Source: Eustoma russellianum (Eukaryota > Streptophyta > Magnoliopsida > Gentianales > Gentianaceae). Taken from it: a stretch of 64,000 bases of DNA. Below, one piece after another: positions 10,732 through 21,434 of this stretch. The DNA lies in NCBI GenBank assembly GCA_036186865.1, contig AP025041.1, positions 44,104,628-44,168,627 on the forward strand, read 5' to 3'. The translations under genes were made by a program, and so were the position numbers. Below the pieces are notes generated by a model that was given only the letters and a program-made list of their open reading frames with translations, was not told the origin of the DNA and did not search any database. Numbering within the stretch: the stretch's first letter is position 1; every line of letters begins with the position of its first letter.

Positions 10732-10971
10732 GCGACCATGCATGGTGGTTTAAGGACCACGTTTAGTCCGGACATGGTTATGCATACAAGGGTCTTGGAG
10801 CATCTCGGTACGATGTTTACTAATGGTGAATCAAGTCGTTGCTCGCCGGAGTTGATGGCCGGGATGGGGACTCGAACCGGAGATGTTTCACTTACTTTGG
10901 GTCTAAGGCAAAGAGAAAGCGTACCAAGAAAGAGGGAGGATTCATGGGCAAGGAATGTGGGATCTTATTGA
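10732..10971 (+). pseudogene. severed C-terminus of the BEL1-like protein
   Basis: In the same frame as exon 4 if the SINE and one duplication copy are removed, this segment encodes 79 further residues and a natural stop. It includes GDVSLTLGL, the C-terminal ZIBEL motif of BELL proteins, and ends WARNVGSY. Without the insertion the protein would be 549 aa, close to the usual 550-600 aa of this subgroup. As the sequence stands it lies beyond the stop and would be 3' untranslated. Confidence 0.85.
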
Positions 10972-11194
10972 ATTCACGTTGCAATATCAAGATACTAATC
11001 CTTAAGGAAGAAATTAAAGAAGTAGACTTTTGTTTATTGTTTTTGTATCTAGAAATTGTGGAATTGTATAAAGAAGAATTTAGGTATTTGTTTGTGCTAT
11101 ATGGTTTTGGAAATTGAGTGTTTTCATGAGAATGCCAAGTAGCCAAGCTAATAGGCATTGTGAGTAGATGGTGAAGTCTTTTGTTCCATACTTG

Positions 11195-11460
11195 GAGCAA
11201 AAAAGCCATTCACTGGCTCTTAAGGCTTCCACCGCCCCAGCCACTCTCAATGAGCATTGTGGAAGATGCAAATCAGGAGCCTAGTATCCTCTTAGGTTGG
11301 GTGAGAACTTACACAGTGACCCACACAATGTGTCCCTCCTGCAAACCAGGCCTTCGGTCTAGCAGCAGTGTAACACCACACTGTGTGTGTCTCTGAATTC
11401 GAACTCTTAACCTTTTGGATCAAATCTCAACCTGGATACTAACTGAGCTATGCCCTGTGA
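11195..11460 (-). mobile_element. tRNA-derived SINE, family D, inverted
   Basis: Minus-strand copy with GGGCATAGCTCAGTTAGTAT at its head and AGAGTTCGAATTC as B-box region, then GAAGGCCTGGTTTGC. It sits just downstream of the BEL1-like gene. Confidence 0.7.
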
Positions 11461-12261
11461 GTCTTTTGTTCCATACTTGAAGACACTTTATATATTTCTA
11501 AACTGATCGTTTCTCTCCTCCACTTTACCGGCATGAGCTGCATATAATATAAGTATCATTAAACTACTTATAACATTGATTAACTTTATCAAAATTACCA
11601 ATATAATCTTCCTTTTGGGGTACTTCCAAATCTCCTTTTCTGGTACTAATCAAATGCCCAGACACATGATTAGCACTCTTTGGACATGAAGCATGTGAGA
11701 CTCTTTGGACATGAAACATGCGATAGAGACACAGTTTCAATGAAATATTAAAAATGAAACATGTAATAGAGACACATTTTCAGTGAAAATTTTAATATAG
11801 TCAATGAATAAAATATAATAGTTACTTACCAATTAATAGAAATAATAATAATATAGCAGATTTTCATCCTTTGTATATTCATCACTGTCACATGTCAATT
11901 ATTATTAATGTCATTGTTTAATGAGTGTCTAGCAGTTACTCATAAACCAAAAAAACTTGCCCACTTTCAAAGACAATATATATAAGAGATAATTACATTT
12001 ACATCTCTTGTGTTTAGGCGTAATTATCCTAAGACTCTCTATAGTTTAAAATTCGACCTTTACATCTCGTATTTTTGGAATAAACTAGAAATCAAAGTTT
12101 CATGTTGAAGTTAATGTATATTATCATCATAACACCTCTTATGGTTTATAATATTTTTAACTTAAAAGTACAATTTTCATTAATGTGAACCGAAAACTTT
12201 GACCAGTTTAGTCGAAAAGCATAAGGGCTGTAAAGGTCAAATTATAACTAGAGGAGGCCTA
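11461..12261. other. intergenic, no gene seen
   Basis: AT-rich DNA. A short direct repeat (TTGGACATGAAGCATG and TTGGACATGAAACATG near 11680 and 11707, then ATGAAACATGTAATAGAGAC near 11754) is visible. No coding or RNA signal. Confidence 0.5.
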
Positions 12262-12269
12262 GTGCTAAT

Positions 12270-12574
12270 TAGGGCTGTTTAACGAACCAAACAGTTCGGA
12301 AACTATTCGAGTTCGGTTCTTGTTCGGTTCGTATTCGTATTCGTTCGGTAATTGTCGACAAACGAGCCAAATTCAAACATCTGTTTGGGTTCATTTTCTA
12401 AAATAAGCCGAACTATTTGCGAACTGTTCGGCTCGTTTAAACAGTTATAGTGTTATGTAACCGAACTCAAACCAATTTTAAAGTTCGTTTAGCTAAACGT
12501 ACTGAGACGAACAGTTCGTTTGGTTAAACGAATCCGAATTCAAAAACTTAGTATTTAGTTCGGCTCGGTTCGTT
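12270..12574. mobile_element. hAT-type MITE, second copy
   Basis: Close relative of the element at 5986-6294, starting TAGGGCTGTTTAACGAACC and ending near GGCTCGGTTCGTTA. The flanks GTGCTAAT and ACGCTAAT agree at six of eight positions, consistent with an aged 8-bp duplication; the right edge is therefore approximate. Confidence 0.7.
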
Positions 12575-12805
12575 AACGCTAATGTGCAACCTACAACATT
12601 CGGGATGTCGCGTAATGGAGCTATAGACAAATCCTAATGTGCAAGCATATTTGATACAAGTTTTTAAGCATGATGTTTCTAAAGCACATAAAACCACGGT
12701 ACATATCAATTATAATAAATAATATCAGTAAGTTCCTACAATAGTTAAAAATTGAAAAAAAAAAGTTAATGAATAAGAAGAATGGTTTCTTACAAGGTTT
12801 GCAGG

Positions 12806-13020
12806 AAACAACAACAATATTATCCCATTGCTTTAGAGGCTCCCGTTTATGGCAGAATATCGTAAAGTCGAATGTAAGCAATCATACCTATGTGTTAGAA
12901 ACACACAGTGTTGTTTCCCGATGACCTATAATGAAAATTTAGTCAAACAAGAAGCAAAGCCAATTTAATGAGTCATTTTGTTTTATTTTATCTTATTCTA
13001 AAAACCAAAGAAGGTTTGCA
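12806..13020 (-). repeat. SINE-like repeat, family A, inverted
   Basis: Begins GGAAACAACAACAATATTAT (inverted TTG tail) and continues through TTTAGAGGCTCCCG, ATGTGTTAGAAACACAC and TTAATGAGTCATTTTG. Confidence 0.6.
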
Positions 13021-13583
13021 GGAAACAATGTTAATAATCTCAGGAACTAGCCCACGAATCCTCTAGAATGGGCCATCTGAAAGAAGACTGGATAGTTTAG
13101 ACCTAGCAATAAGCGATTTCTTGTTCACATGGTGAAAGAGTTTGGAATTTAGTTACATGATCCATATAAATGTTCAACATTTTATTTAGAGTTAATTGCA
13201 CATGATATACGTACTTGTCCACAAAGTTTTAAATAGCATCCAAACATTCAATAAACTCACTTAGCAGCCATACTTATAGCGGAAATAGACACCTAGCATC
13301 CATGATGACATCATAAAGGCAATTTTCATTTATTTTTTAAAAGTTTATAGAAAAATAATTCAAAAATAAAAAAAAAAAACCCACCCCCACCCCCCACTCC
13401 CTCACCATCGACCTCCCTCCCCATCTTCATCTTCTTCCTCCATCTTCATCTTCATCCACCCTAACTCCCACCATCGACCTCCCTCCCCTACGAATCCATC
13501 TTTTCCCCTACGAATCCATCTTCCTACAACTTCATCTTCTTTCTCCCCATCTTTTCCTCTACGAATCTCAAACCACTTTGTTC

Positions 13584-13847
13584 ATGGACCAGAGCCATCA
13601 CATCCAACCTAGAACAGCAGCTCTTGCAGGAAACTCAATTAGGATCATTAGTCTTAGATATCGAGAATGTCTGAAGAACCACGCGGCTGCCACTGGAGGA
13701 AACGTCACCGACGGCTGCGGCGAGTTCATGCCCAGTGGTGAAGAAGGCACTCTGGAAGCCCTCAAGTGTGCAGCTTGTAATTGCCACCGCAACTTTCACC
13801 GAAAAGATCAAAGGGAGACGTTTCCGCAATTGAGGTTCACCCAATGA
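13584..13847 (+). CDS. mini zinc finger (ZF-HD dimerisation domain) ORF captured by a Pack-MULE
   Basis: An 87-codon ORF with ATG at 13584. From about residue 26 it encodes a complete ZF-HD dimerisation domain: LRYRECLKNHAAATGG, DGCGEFMPSGEEGT, LKCAACNCHRNFHRKD, with all expected Cys and His residues present. It then stops, so the product resembles MIF (mini zinc finger) proteins, which have the dimerisation domain without the homeodomain and can inhibit ZF-HD partners (family knowledge). A homeodomain remnant downstream shows the source was a full ZF-HD gene. Whether the ORF is expressed is unknown; the 5' arm of the transposon would have to supply the promoter. Confidence 0.65.
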   Translation: MDQSHHIQPRTAALAGNSIRIISLRYRECLKNHAAATGGNVTDGCGEFMPSGEEGTLEALKCAACNCHRNFHRKDQRETFPQLRFTQ

Positions 13848-14019
13848 CATTCCGTCCGCCAATGCCCCCCATCATTCGTTCATAATAACCATTGTACCGA
13901 AATGGTTCAACCGGTAAAAATGGTCGTTGGGGGTTGGAAATGCAAGTTTAAATACAAATTCTTCGAGTGACCATGAGACTAATTTTGAAGCGTAAAATTC
14001 TTCATCTGGACAGCAATAT

Positions 14020-14105
14020 ATGGTGGCTAAGAAGCGGTTCCAGACGAAATTCTCAGCGGAGCAGAAAGACAAGATGATGTCGTTTGCAGAGAATTGGGGT
14101 GGAGG
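14020..14105 (+). pseudogene. ZF-HD homeodomain remnant
   Basis: Encodes KKRFQTKFSAEQKDKMMSFAE, the beginning of a ZF-HD type homeodomain, then loses similarity; the recognition helix is missing. It lies in the same captured segment as the mini zinc finger ORF but is separated from it by a stop and about 170 bp. Confidence 0.75.
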
Positions 14106-14559
14106 ATTCCCAGGGAGAAGTACGCCACTCCGCGGCCTATCAGCGACCAGCATCCGCAAGCGCATATGCAGCAGAAGTCAAGCCAACAAATTTTTGTGCA
14201 AGCAAATTCAGCTTTGAAATAAAGGCTGCAAGTACATGTGAGGATGAAGATGAAGATGGAGGAAGAAGATGAAGATGGAGGAAGATGGGGAGGGAGGTCG
14301 ATGGTGGGGGGTGAGGTGGGGGATGGGGTTTTTCTTTTTATTTTTGAATTATTTTTTTATATACTTTTAAAAAATAAATGCAAATTGCCTTTATGACGTC
14401 AGTATGAATGTCAGATGTCTATTTCCCATATAAGTATGGCTGCTAAGTGAGATTTTTGAAAGTTTGGATGCTACTTAAAACTTTGTGGACAAGTATGGAT
14501 ACCAGGTGCAATTAACTCTTTTATTTATAAAAAAAAGTACATGATTCAACAATATGGTA

Positions 14560-14870
14560 ATAATCTCAACAACAACTATCTTATCTCATTATATTAGAGG
14601 CTCTCGTGTATAGCAGAGTATAAGAGGATCGGATGTACGCAACTATAATCATGTGTTAGAAACACACAGATGTTGTTTTCCGATGACCCATAATGAAAAT
14701 TGCGTCAAACTGTGTCGATCAACTGCTACTTCACAATATAAGAAGTGCAGACAATTTAATGAACCAGTTTGCTTTATTCCATCATATTTAAAAGTCAAAG
14801 AAAAGTGTGTCCTTGACTCTATTAGAAATGAAAAAAATTTCAAAAAAAAAAGTGTTCTACATCGATTTGG
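14560..14870 (-). repeat. SINE-like repeat, family A, inverted
   Basis: Inverted copy with TCTCAACAACAACTATCTTA at its left edge, then ATGTGTTAGAAACACACAG, GACCCATAATGAAAATTGCG and ACTCTATTAGAAATGAAAA. Confidence 0.6.
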
Positions 14871-15239
14871 AGGAAAGAAAACCCTATTTGAAGACTAATC
14901 GGTATAATTCTGTTGGATAGTCTAAAACGAAGGCCCGCTAAAATCGTACTCAAACGACTTCTACGGCTTAGGACTATCTTACGCAAACAAAATATTTGCT
15001 CTCTTTCTTTCTTTTCACTTTTCTTTTTCTCTTGTCAAACTTTGAATTTTCCACTTTGACTCCCAAGAAATTCACCTGCTCCATTCAAACAAAATTACCT
15101 GATTAAAGAAGAAAAAAAAGAAAGAAAAAAAGAAACATCAAAGCAAGAGGAAGGAATTCTTGTTTCTACAAGAAATTTCCTTCCATTATCTTGCCTGCAT
15201 AAAATAAAACAAAGGTTCATTTTGTTAACGTAAGATTTA

Positions 15240-18200
15240 ATGGTTAATCCTATGAGAAAATTGTGTCCGAATTTCGACAAAGAAGATGGGCTTGACACGG
15301 TATTGGAAGTACCTATTCCAGAGGAAATGTTCAACAACATGGGGAGCAATGCAGCTTTGAGATGGCAGAATATGAGGGATCTGATGAAGGCTCATCGGGC
15401 CGAAAAATCGACGTCGAATCAATCGTCTGCTGCCACAAGAAATGATCAGTTCATGTTGTTGCTTAAGCTTGTTGGCTCGGCCCTTATTCCTTACCAGGTT
15501 CAATTGGATCATGCTATCAGTTTGCCCGTTAAAGACGAATCTATCGTAAGCATGATCATGTTTTTCTTCATTGTATGTGTTTTGTGTGTGTGTTTTCCCC
15601 TTGGTGTTTAGTTTTTGCTGTTATGTACCATTGTATGAAAATCATGATTCTTGGCAAACATGCATTTAGCTGCACATTTGTTGAGACGTTTTATTCATTT
15701 ACTATGATAAATCTAGAAAATAATATAGATACAAATCTTCTAGGGATCTACATTATGACCACAGTCATACATACAATTCTAACGTTCTAGAATTTGGATA
15801 TGGCGTCATTATTACGTGTTTGGTACGACTAAAGATCAATACTATAGTGTTCTTTCTAGTTAGATCATGACTAACCTAAGTTACATTTAGTGTGTATATA
15901 TATTTATACTATGAGAGTTGGGTCTTAGAGCAAATCGTAAAGTTGATGTTTTGTGATCTTGATGTTACAGGTTCGAGATGTAGAAATAGATTCTTGCACA
16001 AAATGTAGGGTAAAGCTGTATACATTAGATCATAAAACGATTCGTCGTCTCCTTGGATCTCGTATAAATTGTTGTCTTATATTGTGAAGTAGCATTTGAT
16101 CGATACAACTTGACACAATTTTTATTATGGGTTATCCGAAAACAGCCTCTATGTATTTCTAACACATGGGTTGGTTGCGCACATCCGACTCTCCCATATT
16201 CCGTCATAGGCAGGAGCCTCTAAAACAATGTGATAATGTTAGTGTGGTAGGATTTTGAATATCTAAAGGAGATACCTATGGAGAAACTTGTGGGTGCCTA
16301 CCCACCAAAGTTAGGGTAATATGTGGTTTGTAGTATTAAACAATCATGTCTCCTAACTGATTAAGTTCTGCTAAATTTTAAAAAAATCCATGGACAGGAA
16401 GCCTCAACAGCCAAATACATAGTACAGCAATATCTGGCAGCAACCGGAGGCCACACCGTGCTAAATGCAGTGCAGAGCATGTATGCAGTGGGACAGTTGA
16501 AGATGTTAACCTCAGACCTGCCTGAAACTGGCGGCGAAAATGGGAATATGAAACGCAGTAGTGAGGTGGGAGGTTTTGTTCTGTGGCAGAAGAGCCCAGA
16601 TCTTTGGTATCTGGAATTGGTTGTATCAGGCTGTAATGTTAGTGCAGGGAGTGATGGAAAAGTGGCCTGGAATCAATCATCCTCCAATTCTAATGCTTCT
16701 AAAGGTCCTCCTAGACCTCTTCGACGCTTCTTTCAGGTACTTTATGTTAGAATAGTGATTGATTCAGTTTTTGATTACGTTACTGTAAATAGTTGATTCT
16801 AATCGCCAAACTTTAGGAAATCAGCATTCATCATCATCATCATCCGAACCCGGTATATCCCAACGACAGCAAAAGCTATCGTTAGGGTCTGGGGAGAGTA
16901 AGTGGTAGGCAGACAATACTTCTATCACAAGGGATAGAGAGTCTGCTTCCAGTGAGACCCCCGGCTCTACCTGCATAAATGACATGATAATACAGCTATG
17001 TTGTGCTAGTGTGTTAGTGAGTAGCTTCAAGAAATACAAAGAAAGGCATTTCGCTACTAAAATACACATCACTTATATATATATACATGTAATGTAAAAC
17101 AACAGTATAACATATGCAACCAAGTGGAAAGTTAATCTAAAGCGTAGATAGTGTCTACGCCTATCAGCATTAATCAGCATTATTGCACATTATTGTAATA
17201 GACAATCATCAGAATTGTAATTAGAGCCTGTTACCTTGTATAGCATACTCATAGGACTATAAATGTGTGTACAATTCTACCAATGAATACAAGAAAAACT
17301 TTTCCCAAAATTGTTCATACTTTTCTTCACTTTAATGTCGTTAATTTAAGATACCTTAGCTCATACAACATATAGCATTCCATTTTTGGAACTTGAAATA
17401 TGGGACCTTACATGTAAATCATATATAGGATTTATTACATTGTTAAAGAGGCCATGGATGGTTGCATTGTAAAAGAGGCCTTGATTTATCACAAATTTTA
17501 AAATAGTACAGGAGTAAGTATGATTAGTTGCTCTATGACCAATGAAATATGCAGAATATTTATGGACCTCTTGTTTTGGCCAATCACCTCATTGCTTGCA
17601 TGTAGATAAAACTTTTTTGTCATCATTTTATTGTGTCATTAGTTGCTCCAGGAGCCCAATAAAATTACTGTTGATTTATGTATGAGATCATAATCTCTCT
17701 TTTTTTTGGCGGGAGATGGAGCTTGTTATTTAAAATTTTCTATGATCTAAAGTTATAGGACATCGGGAAACAAACTCTGTATTTATAACACATGGGTATA
17801 GTTGCATACATCCGACCCTTCATACTCCGTTATAGGCAGAAACCGCTAAAGTAATGAGGTGGTGTTGTTGTTGTATGATCTAAACTTACCTTCAAAACAA
17901 TATAGCAAAACATCAAGCATCATCTCAAAATGCATCGAATAGTCTTTTATACACCACATAAACACACGTTTCAATTCAGGTTTGTCTATTTTTATTCAAG
18001 TGATTTTATGCATCTGTAATCAAATGTACAACATAATGAACACAATGTACAAGAAAACTTGAAAAGGATATGAAAAGAACTCAAGAAATATACAAAGAGT
18101 GAAGCATATTTGATCTTTCTGAGTTGAGTGACAGAAAGAAACTATAAATGCTGCATATCATAGCCCCTTGAAATTTTCCTCATTGCATAACTTAGTCATC

Positions 18201-19362
18201 ATCATCCAGACCCAGTATATCCCAACGACAACAAAAGCTATCGTTAGGGTCTGGGGAGGGTAAGTGGTAGGCAGACAATACCTCTATCTTATTTATAAAC
18301 GTTTCCATTTCTAATGGAGTCAAGGACACACTCTTTATTGACTTTGAAATATGACGGAATAAAGCAAAATGACTCACTAAATTGGATGCACTTCTTATAT
18401 TATGAAGTAGCAGTTAATCGACACAGATTGACGCAATTTTCATTATGCGTCATGGGTAGAAACAACCTCTGTGTGCTTCTAACACATGTGTATGGTTGCG
18501 TACATCCGACCTCCAATATCCCGCTATAAGCGGGACCCTCCAAGGGAATACGGTAATGTTGTTGTATCTTGTTTATAAAGATTGCAGAACAAAAACTTGC
18601 TATTTAAACAGGACCTTGCATAACTTGTATCTATCTTGAAGTTTTTGATCATTGCAAAACTTTATACCTTATTTGTTAGACAATGTATCATATGCCTCTT
18701 GAAATTTTTCATCATAACAGATCATAGATCTATGTTAGTCAATAATCATATTAAAACTCCTGAAATTTTTTGAACCAGTAAGTGATTTGACAGATTAAAC
18801 CTTTGATTAACATCTTTAGGGAGATTTCATAACTATAATCTTACTATTCAAACAGGGGCTGGACCCAAGATCAACGGCCAACTTATTCTTGAGTGCAGTT
18901 TGCATTGGAGAAAAGGCAATCAAAAACGAAGAGTGTTTTACACTTAGACTTGAAACAAGCCCAGAGATCCTCAAAGCTCAAAGCACATCAAATACAGAAA
19001 TAGTCCACCATACTATATGGGGGTATTTTAGTCAAAGAACCGGACTTCTTATTCAGTTCGAAGACACAAAGCTTGTAAGAATGAAGGCTGCTAAAGGAGA
19101 TGACAGTGTGTTCTATGAAACAAGTATGGAGTCAGTTCTTGAAGATTATAAGTACGTTGAAGGTATAAATATAGCTCATAGTGGAAGAACTCGGGCTACA
19201 ATATATAGATACGGGTCGAAATTAAATCGAAAATGGAAGATTGAGGAAGCATGGAAGATTGAAGAGATTGATTTCAATATATGTGGGTTGTCTTTGGATT
19301 GCTTTTTGCCTCCAGCTGATGTAAAGAAAGAAGTAGACCATGAAGAACATCATGGGATTTAG
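15240..19362 (+). CDS. DUF620 family protein
   Basis: Plant-specific DUF620 protein of unknown function. Three exons: 15240-15545, 16398-16736, 18856-19362, all junctions phase 0 (ATC|GTAAGC; ACAG|GAA; CAG|GTACTT; ACAG|GGG), giving 382-383 aa, within the family range. Recognisable DUF620 blocks are MRKLCPNFDKEDGLDTVLEV near the start, AKYIVQQYLAATGG at the start of exon 2, SSEVGGFVLWQKSPDLWYLE, GPPRPLRRFFQGLDP across the exon 2/3 join, and in exon 3 ECFTLRLE, IVHHTIWGYFSQRTGLLI and IAHSGRTRATIYRYG. The frame is intact throughout, so it is probably functional. Both introns hold SINE-like repeats. No signal peptide or membrane segment is evident. Confidence 0.88.
15920..16075 (+). mobile_element. 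TS-like SINE, partial
   Basis: TTGATGTTACAGGTTCGAGA, AGATTCTTGCACAAAATGTA and GGGTAAAGCTGTATACATTA are diverged TS-like segments, in intron 1 of the DUF620 gene. It merges into a family A copy (about 16055-16245). Confidence 0.5.
16055..16245 (+). repeat. SINE-like repeat, family A copy
   Basis: Core from TTGTCTTATATTGTGAAGTA through GGCAGGAGCCTCTAAAACAA, in intron 1 of the DUF620 gene, about 150 bp upstream of the exon 2 acceptor. Confidence 0.6.
16825..17140 (-). repeat. SINE-like repeat, family B, inverted, long form
   Basis: The best-preserved family B copy, in intron 2 of the DUF620 gene. It begins with an inverted trinucleotide tail (CATCATCATCATCATC), then TATATCCCAACGACAGCAAA, AGACTCTGCTTCCAGTGAGA-like sequence and a 5' portion with GTGTGTTAGTGAG and AGAAATACAAAGAAAGGC. 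Confidence 0.65.
17735..17878 (+). repeat. SINE-like repeat, family A, 3' part
   Basis: Only the 3' portion of family A, from ATCGGGAAACAAACTCTGTA to GGTGTTGTTGTTGT, within intron 2 of the DUF620 gene. Confidence 0.55.
18190..18570. repeat. composite of inverted family B and direct family A repeats
   Basis: A partial inverted family B copy (18190-18290) runs directly into a family A copy (about 18295-18570), which ends CGGTAATGTTGTTG. Either one inserted beside the other or they joined by rearrangement. Intron 2 of the DUF620 gene. Confidence 0.55.
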
Positions 19363-19439
19363 AGTAAGTGTTTTGTTTTTTGTTGGTTTGATGAAATGCA
19401 TTTGAAGTTAAAAAGTTGTATATATAGGTGTTTTGTAAA

Positions 19440-19850
19440 TTATAACATGAAAATACCCTATTGCATTAGAAGCTCTCCCGCCTATGACGGAGTATTGACG
19501 GTCGGATGTCATTATCATCATTTGTACTCAGTATATTCCAACAACAGCAAAAGCTATCGCTAAGGTATGGGGAGAGTAAGTGGTAGTCAAACAATACCTC
19601 TGTCCCAGAGGATAGAGAGTCTGATTCCAATGAGACTCCCGGCTCCATATAAATGACATATAATAATATAGATATGATGTGATAGTGTGTTAGTGAGTGA
19701 ATTAAAGAAATACAAAGAAACGGCTTTCGATATTAAAATACACATAACGTGTATATGTATATGTAATGCGAAACAACGGTAAAACATAAACAAACAAGTG
19801 CAAAGTCAACCTAAATCGTAAATAGTGTCTACGCCAATCTATGTCACTAA
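19440..19850 (-). repeat. inverted family A fragment next to inverted family B copy
   Basis: A short family A end (TTAGAAGCTCTCCCGCCTAT) is followed by a long family B copy, inverted, including the 5' portion with AGAAATACAAAGAAACGGC and AAACAAACAAGTGCAAAGTC. It lies just 3' of the DUF620 stop codon. Confidence 0.55.
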
Positions 19851-20084
19851 ATATACTCTAAGATGTCCCTATATATTTCGTTCACCTTAATTTTATGTCT
19901 CCATGAACTCCTATCTTGTACTGTGTCCTCAGAGAATTGCAAATCTAGTTGGTCGTATCTAATCTGCTCATCCAAAATTAGTTTGAGATGTTAATCATCT
20001 CATAGAATTTTTTTCTCCCCCTTTTCGTGTGTATACGGACGCAAAGAATAGCTACTGTCGAACTACCTTGACATCACAATTGGG

Positions 20085-20205
20085 TCTTGGATAGTTAAAT
20101 CATTTAATATGACATAAGCTACAGAACCGCTACGCGCGAGGTGAAGTGATCCAGTCCTTCTTTAGATCCTGTGCAAATACGAAAGTTTTTATTACACCGG
20201 AAACA
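20085..20205 (+). mobile_element. TS-like SINE fragment
   Basis: Diverged 3' part of a TS-like SINE: ACCGCTACGCGCGAGG, then TTAGATCCTGTGCAAATACG. Similar short fragments are seen near 8915-8990 and 20800-20860. Confidence 0.4.
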
Positions 20206-20543
20206 CTTAATACAATTTCACTAAAGTTAAAAAATAAAGTTTCCACATTTACTATCAAAACCGTTGTTCATTGCTTATCTTAACTTGTAAAATCAAGCCA
20301 TACATATAATCGCAATGTATAAATGAAAGAACTATGTAATGTAGTGATTTCCATGTGGTGTTAAAAATATAATAATATAATTCGTCACACAATCATAGAT
20401 TTTGAATCATAACGAAAATAAAAGCTAGATTATAAGTTCATAACATTGTCAACGTGCCCCATTTGAGCTGATAATTCGTTTATTAAATATAAATAAAAAT
20501 GATAATAATTCAATTGGGAAAAAAAAACCGAAAAACAAAAAAC

Positions 20544-20615
20544 TTCCGTTACCGGGAATCGAACCCGGGTCTCCTGGGTGAAAGCCAGATATCCTAACCG
20601 CTGGACGATAACGGA
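20544..20615 (-). tRNA. tRNA-Glu (anticodon UUC)
   Basis: On the minus strand a 72-nt sequence folds as a standard cloverleaf. The acceptor stem TCCGTTA pairs perfectly with TAACGGA, followed by discriminator A. The D arm has CGTCCAGCGGTTAGGA (A box), the anticodon loop CTTTCAC reads TTC (Glu), and the T arm CCGGGTTCGATTCCCGG includes the B box GTTCGATTC. No encoded CCA and no intron, as expected for a nuclear tRNA gene. A run of T lies just downstream on the minus strand (20521-20533 region), suitable for polymerase III termination. Confidence 0.95.
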
Positions 20616-21059
20616 TTGCTGAATACTTGCCACCTAATTATTAATATTATTTTATTGTGCCAAAGCTATAACGAAAACAAAAGAAAAGCACCTAAAAGAA
20701 AAGTGAAAAAAGATTAAACTGACTTAGATAACATGTTCATTTGTGACAAATCTGCTAAACAATCTATTAGGTTGGAAGAATGAATGGGGAACACTTTGTT
20801 AAATCGATGTGGCTCTTTCTAGACCATGTGCAAACCCGAAAGACTAATGTATCGGAACATCTTTTCCCCCTTGGATATATAGCATAATGATATGTAACCT
20901 TTTAGATAGATCCGACCTTTCTAAGCACGTTTGCACGCAGCTAAACAAAGAAATTTTATGGTACAAATGTTATATTAATAATAATGATATCTAATGGAGA
21001 GATTGTAAAGGTTTATAAAAATGTATCATGATCTTTTATTTGATACATCGTTCATACAA

Positions 21060-21285
21060 ACAACAACAACAACAATCATATACAATATATTCCAACGACA
21101 ACAAAAGCTATCGCTAAGGTTTGGGGAGGGTGAAAGACAGACAAACAATACCTCCATCTCAATAGATAGAGAGTTTGCTTCCAGTGAGACCCCCGACTCT
21201 ATATGTACATGCATAGATAACACAATAATAGAGATAAAATGTACTATTGTGTCAGTGAATGAACTTAGATATTAAGACCCATACT
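21060..21285 (-). repeat. SINE-like repeat, family B, inverted
   Basis: Begins ACAACAACAACAACAATCAT (inverted tail), then ATTCCAACGACAACAAAAGC and AGAGAGTTTGCTTCCAGTGA. Lies 150 bp past the 3' end of the DUF4378-like gene. Confidence 0.6.
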
Positions 21286-21434
21286 TATACTAGGACTATT
21301 GGAGAAACTCTTTTGCCTTCATGATTTCCTCTTTACAAAAACCAGTCATACAAAACACACACACACATATATATATATCAGAATTTTCTTTAGCTACCTT
21401 TTTTTTTTTCTTGGTAGAGCAATTACAGTGTGAA

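Larger units (their letters stand above)
13189..14518. mobile_element. Pack-MULE (Mutator-like element) carrying a ZF-HD gene fragment
   Basis: A 1,330-bp element bounded by a perfect 9-bp target duplication, TTTTATTTA (13180-13188 and 14519-14527), and by long terminal inverted repeats of roughly 270 bp starting GAGTTAATTGCAC. The arms share ACTTGTCCACAAAGTTTTAA, CACTTAGCAGCCATACTTAT, TATAGAAAAATAATTCAAAAAT-like sequence and CATCGACCTCCCTCCCC, with modest divergence. The 9-bp duplication and long arms are diagnostic of Mutator-like elements. The interior has no transposase but contains a captured ZF-HD segment, which makes it a Pack-MULE. The inner ends of the arms are CATCTTCATCTTC trinucleotide sequence. 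Confidence 0.9.
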
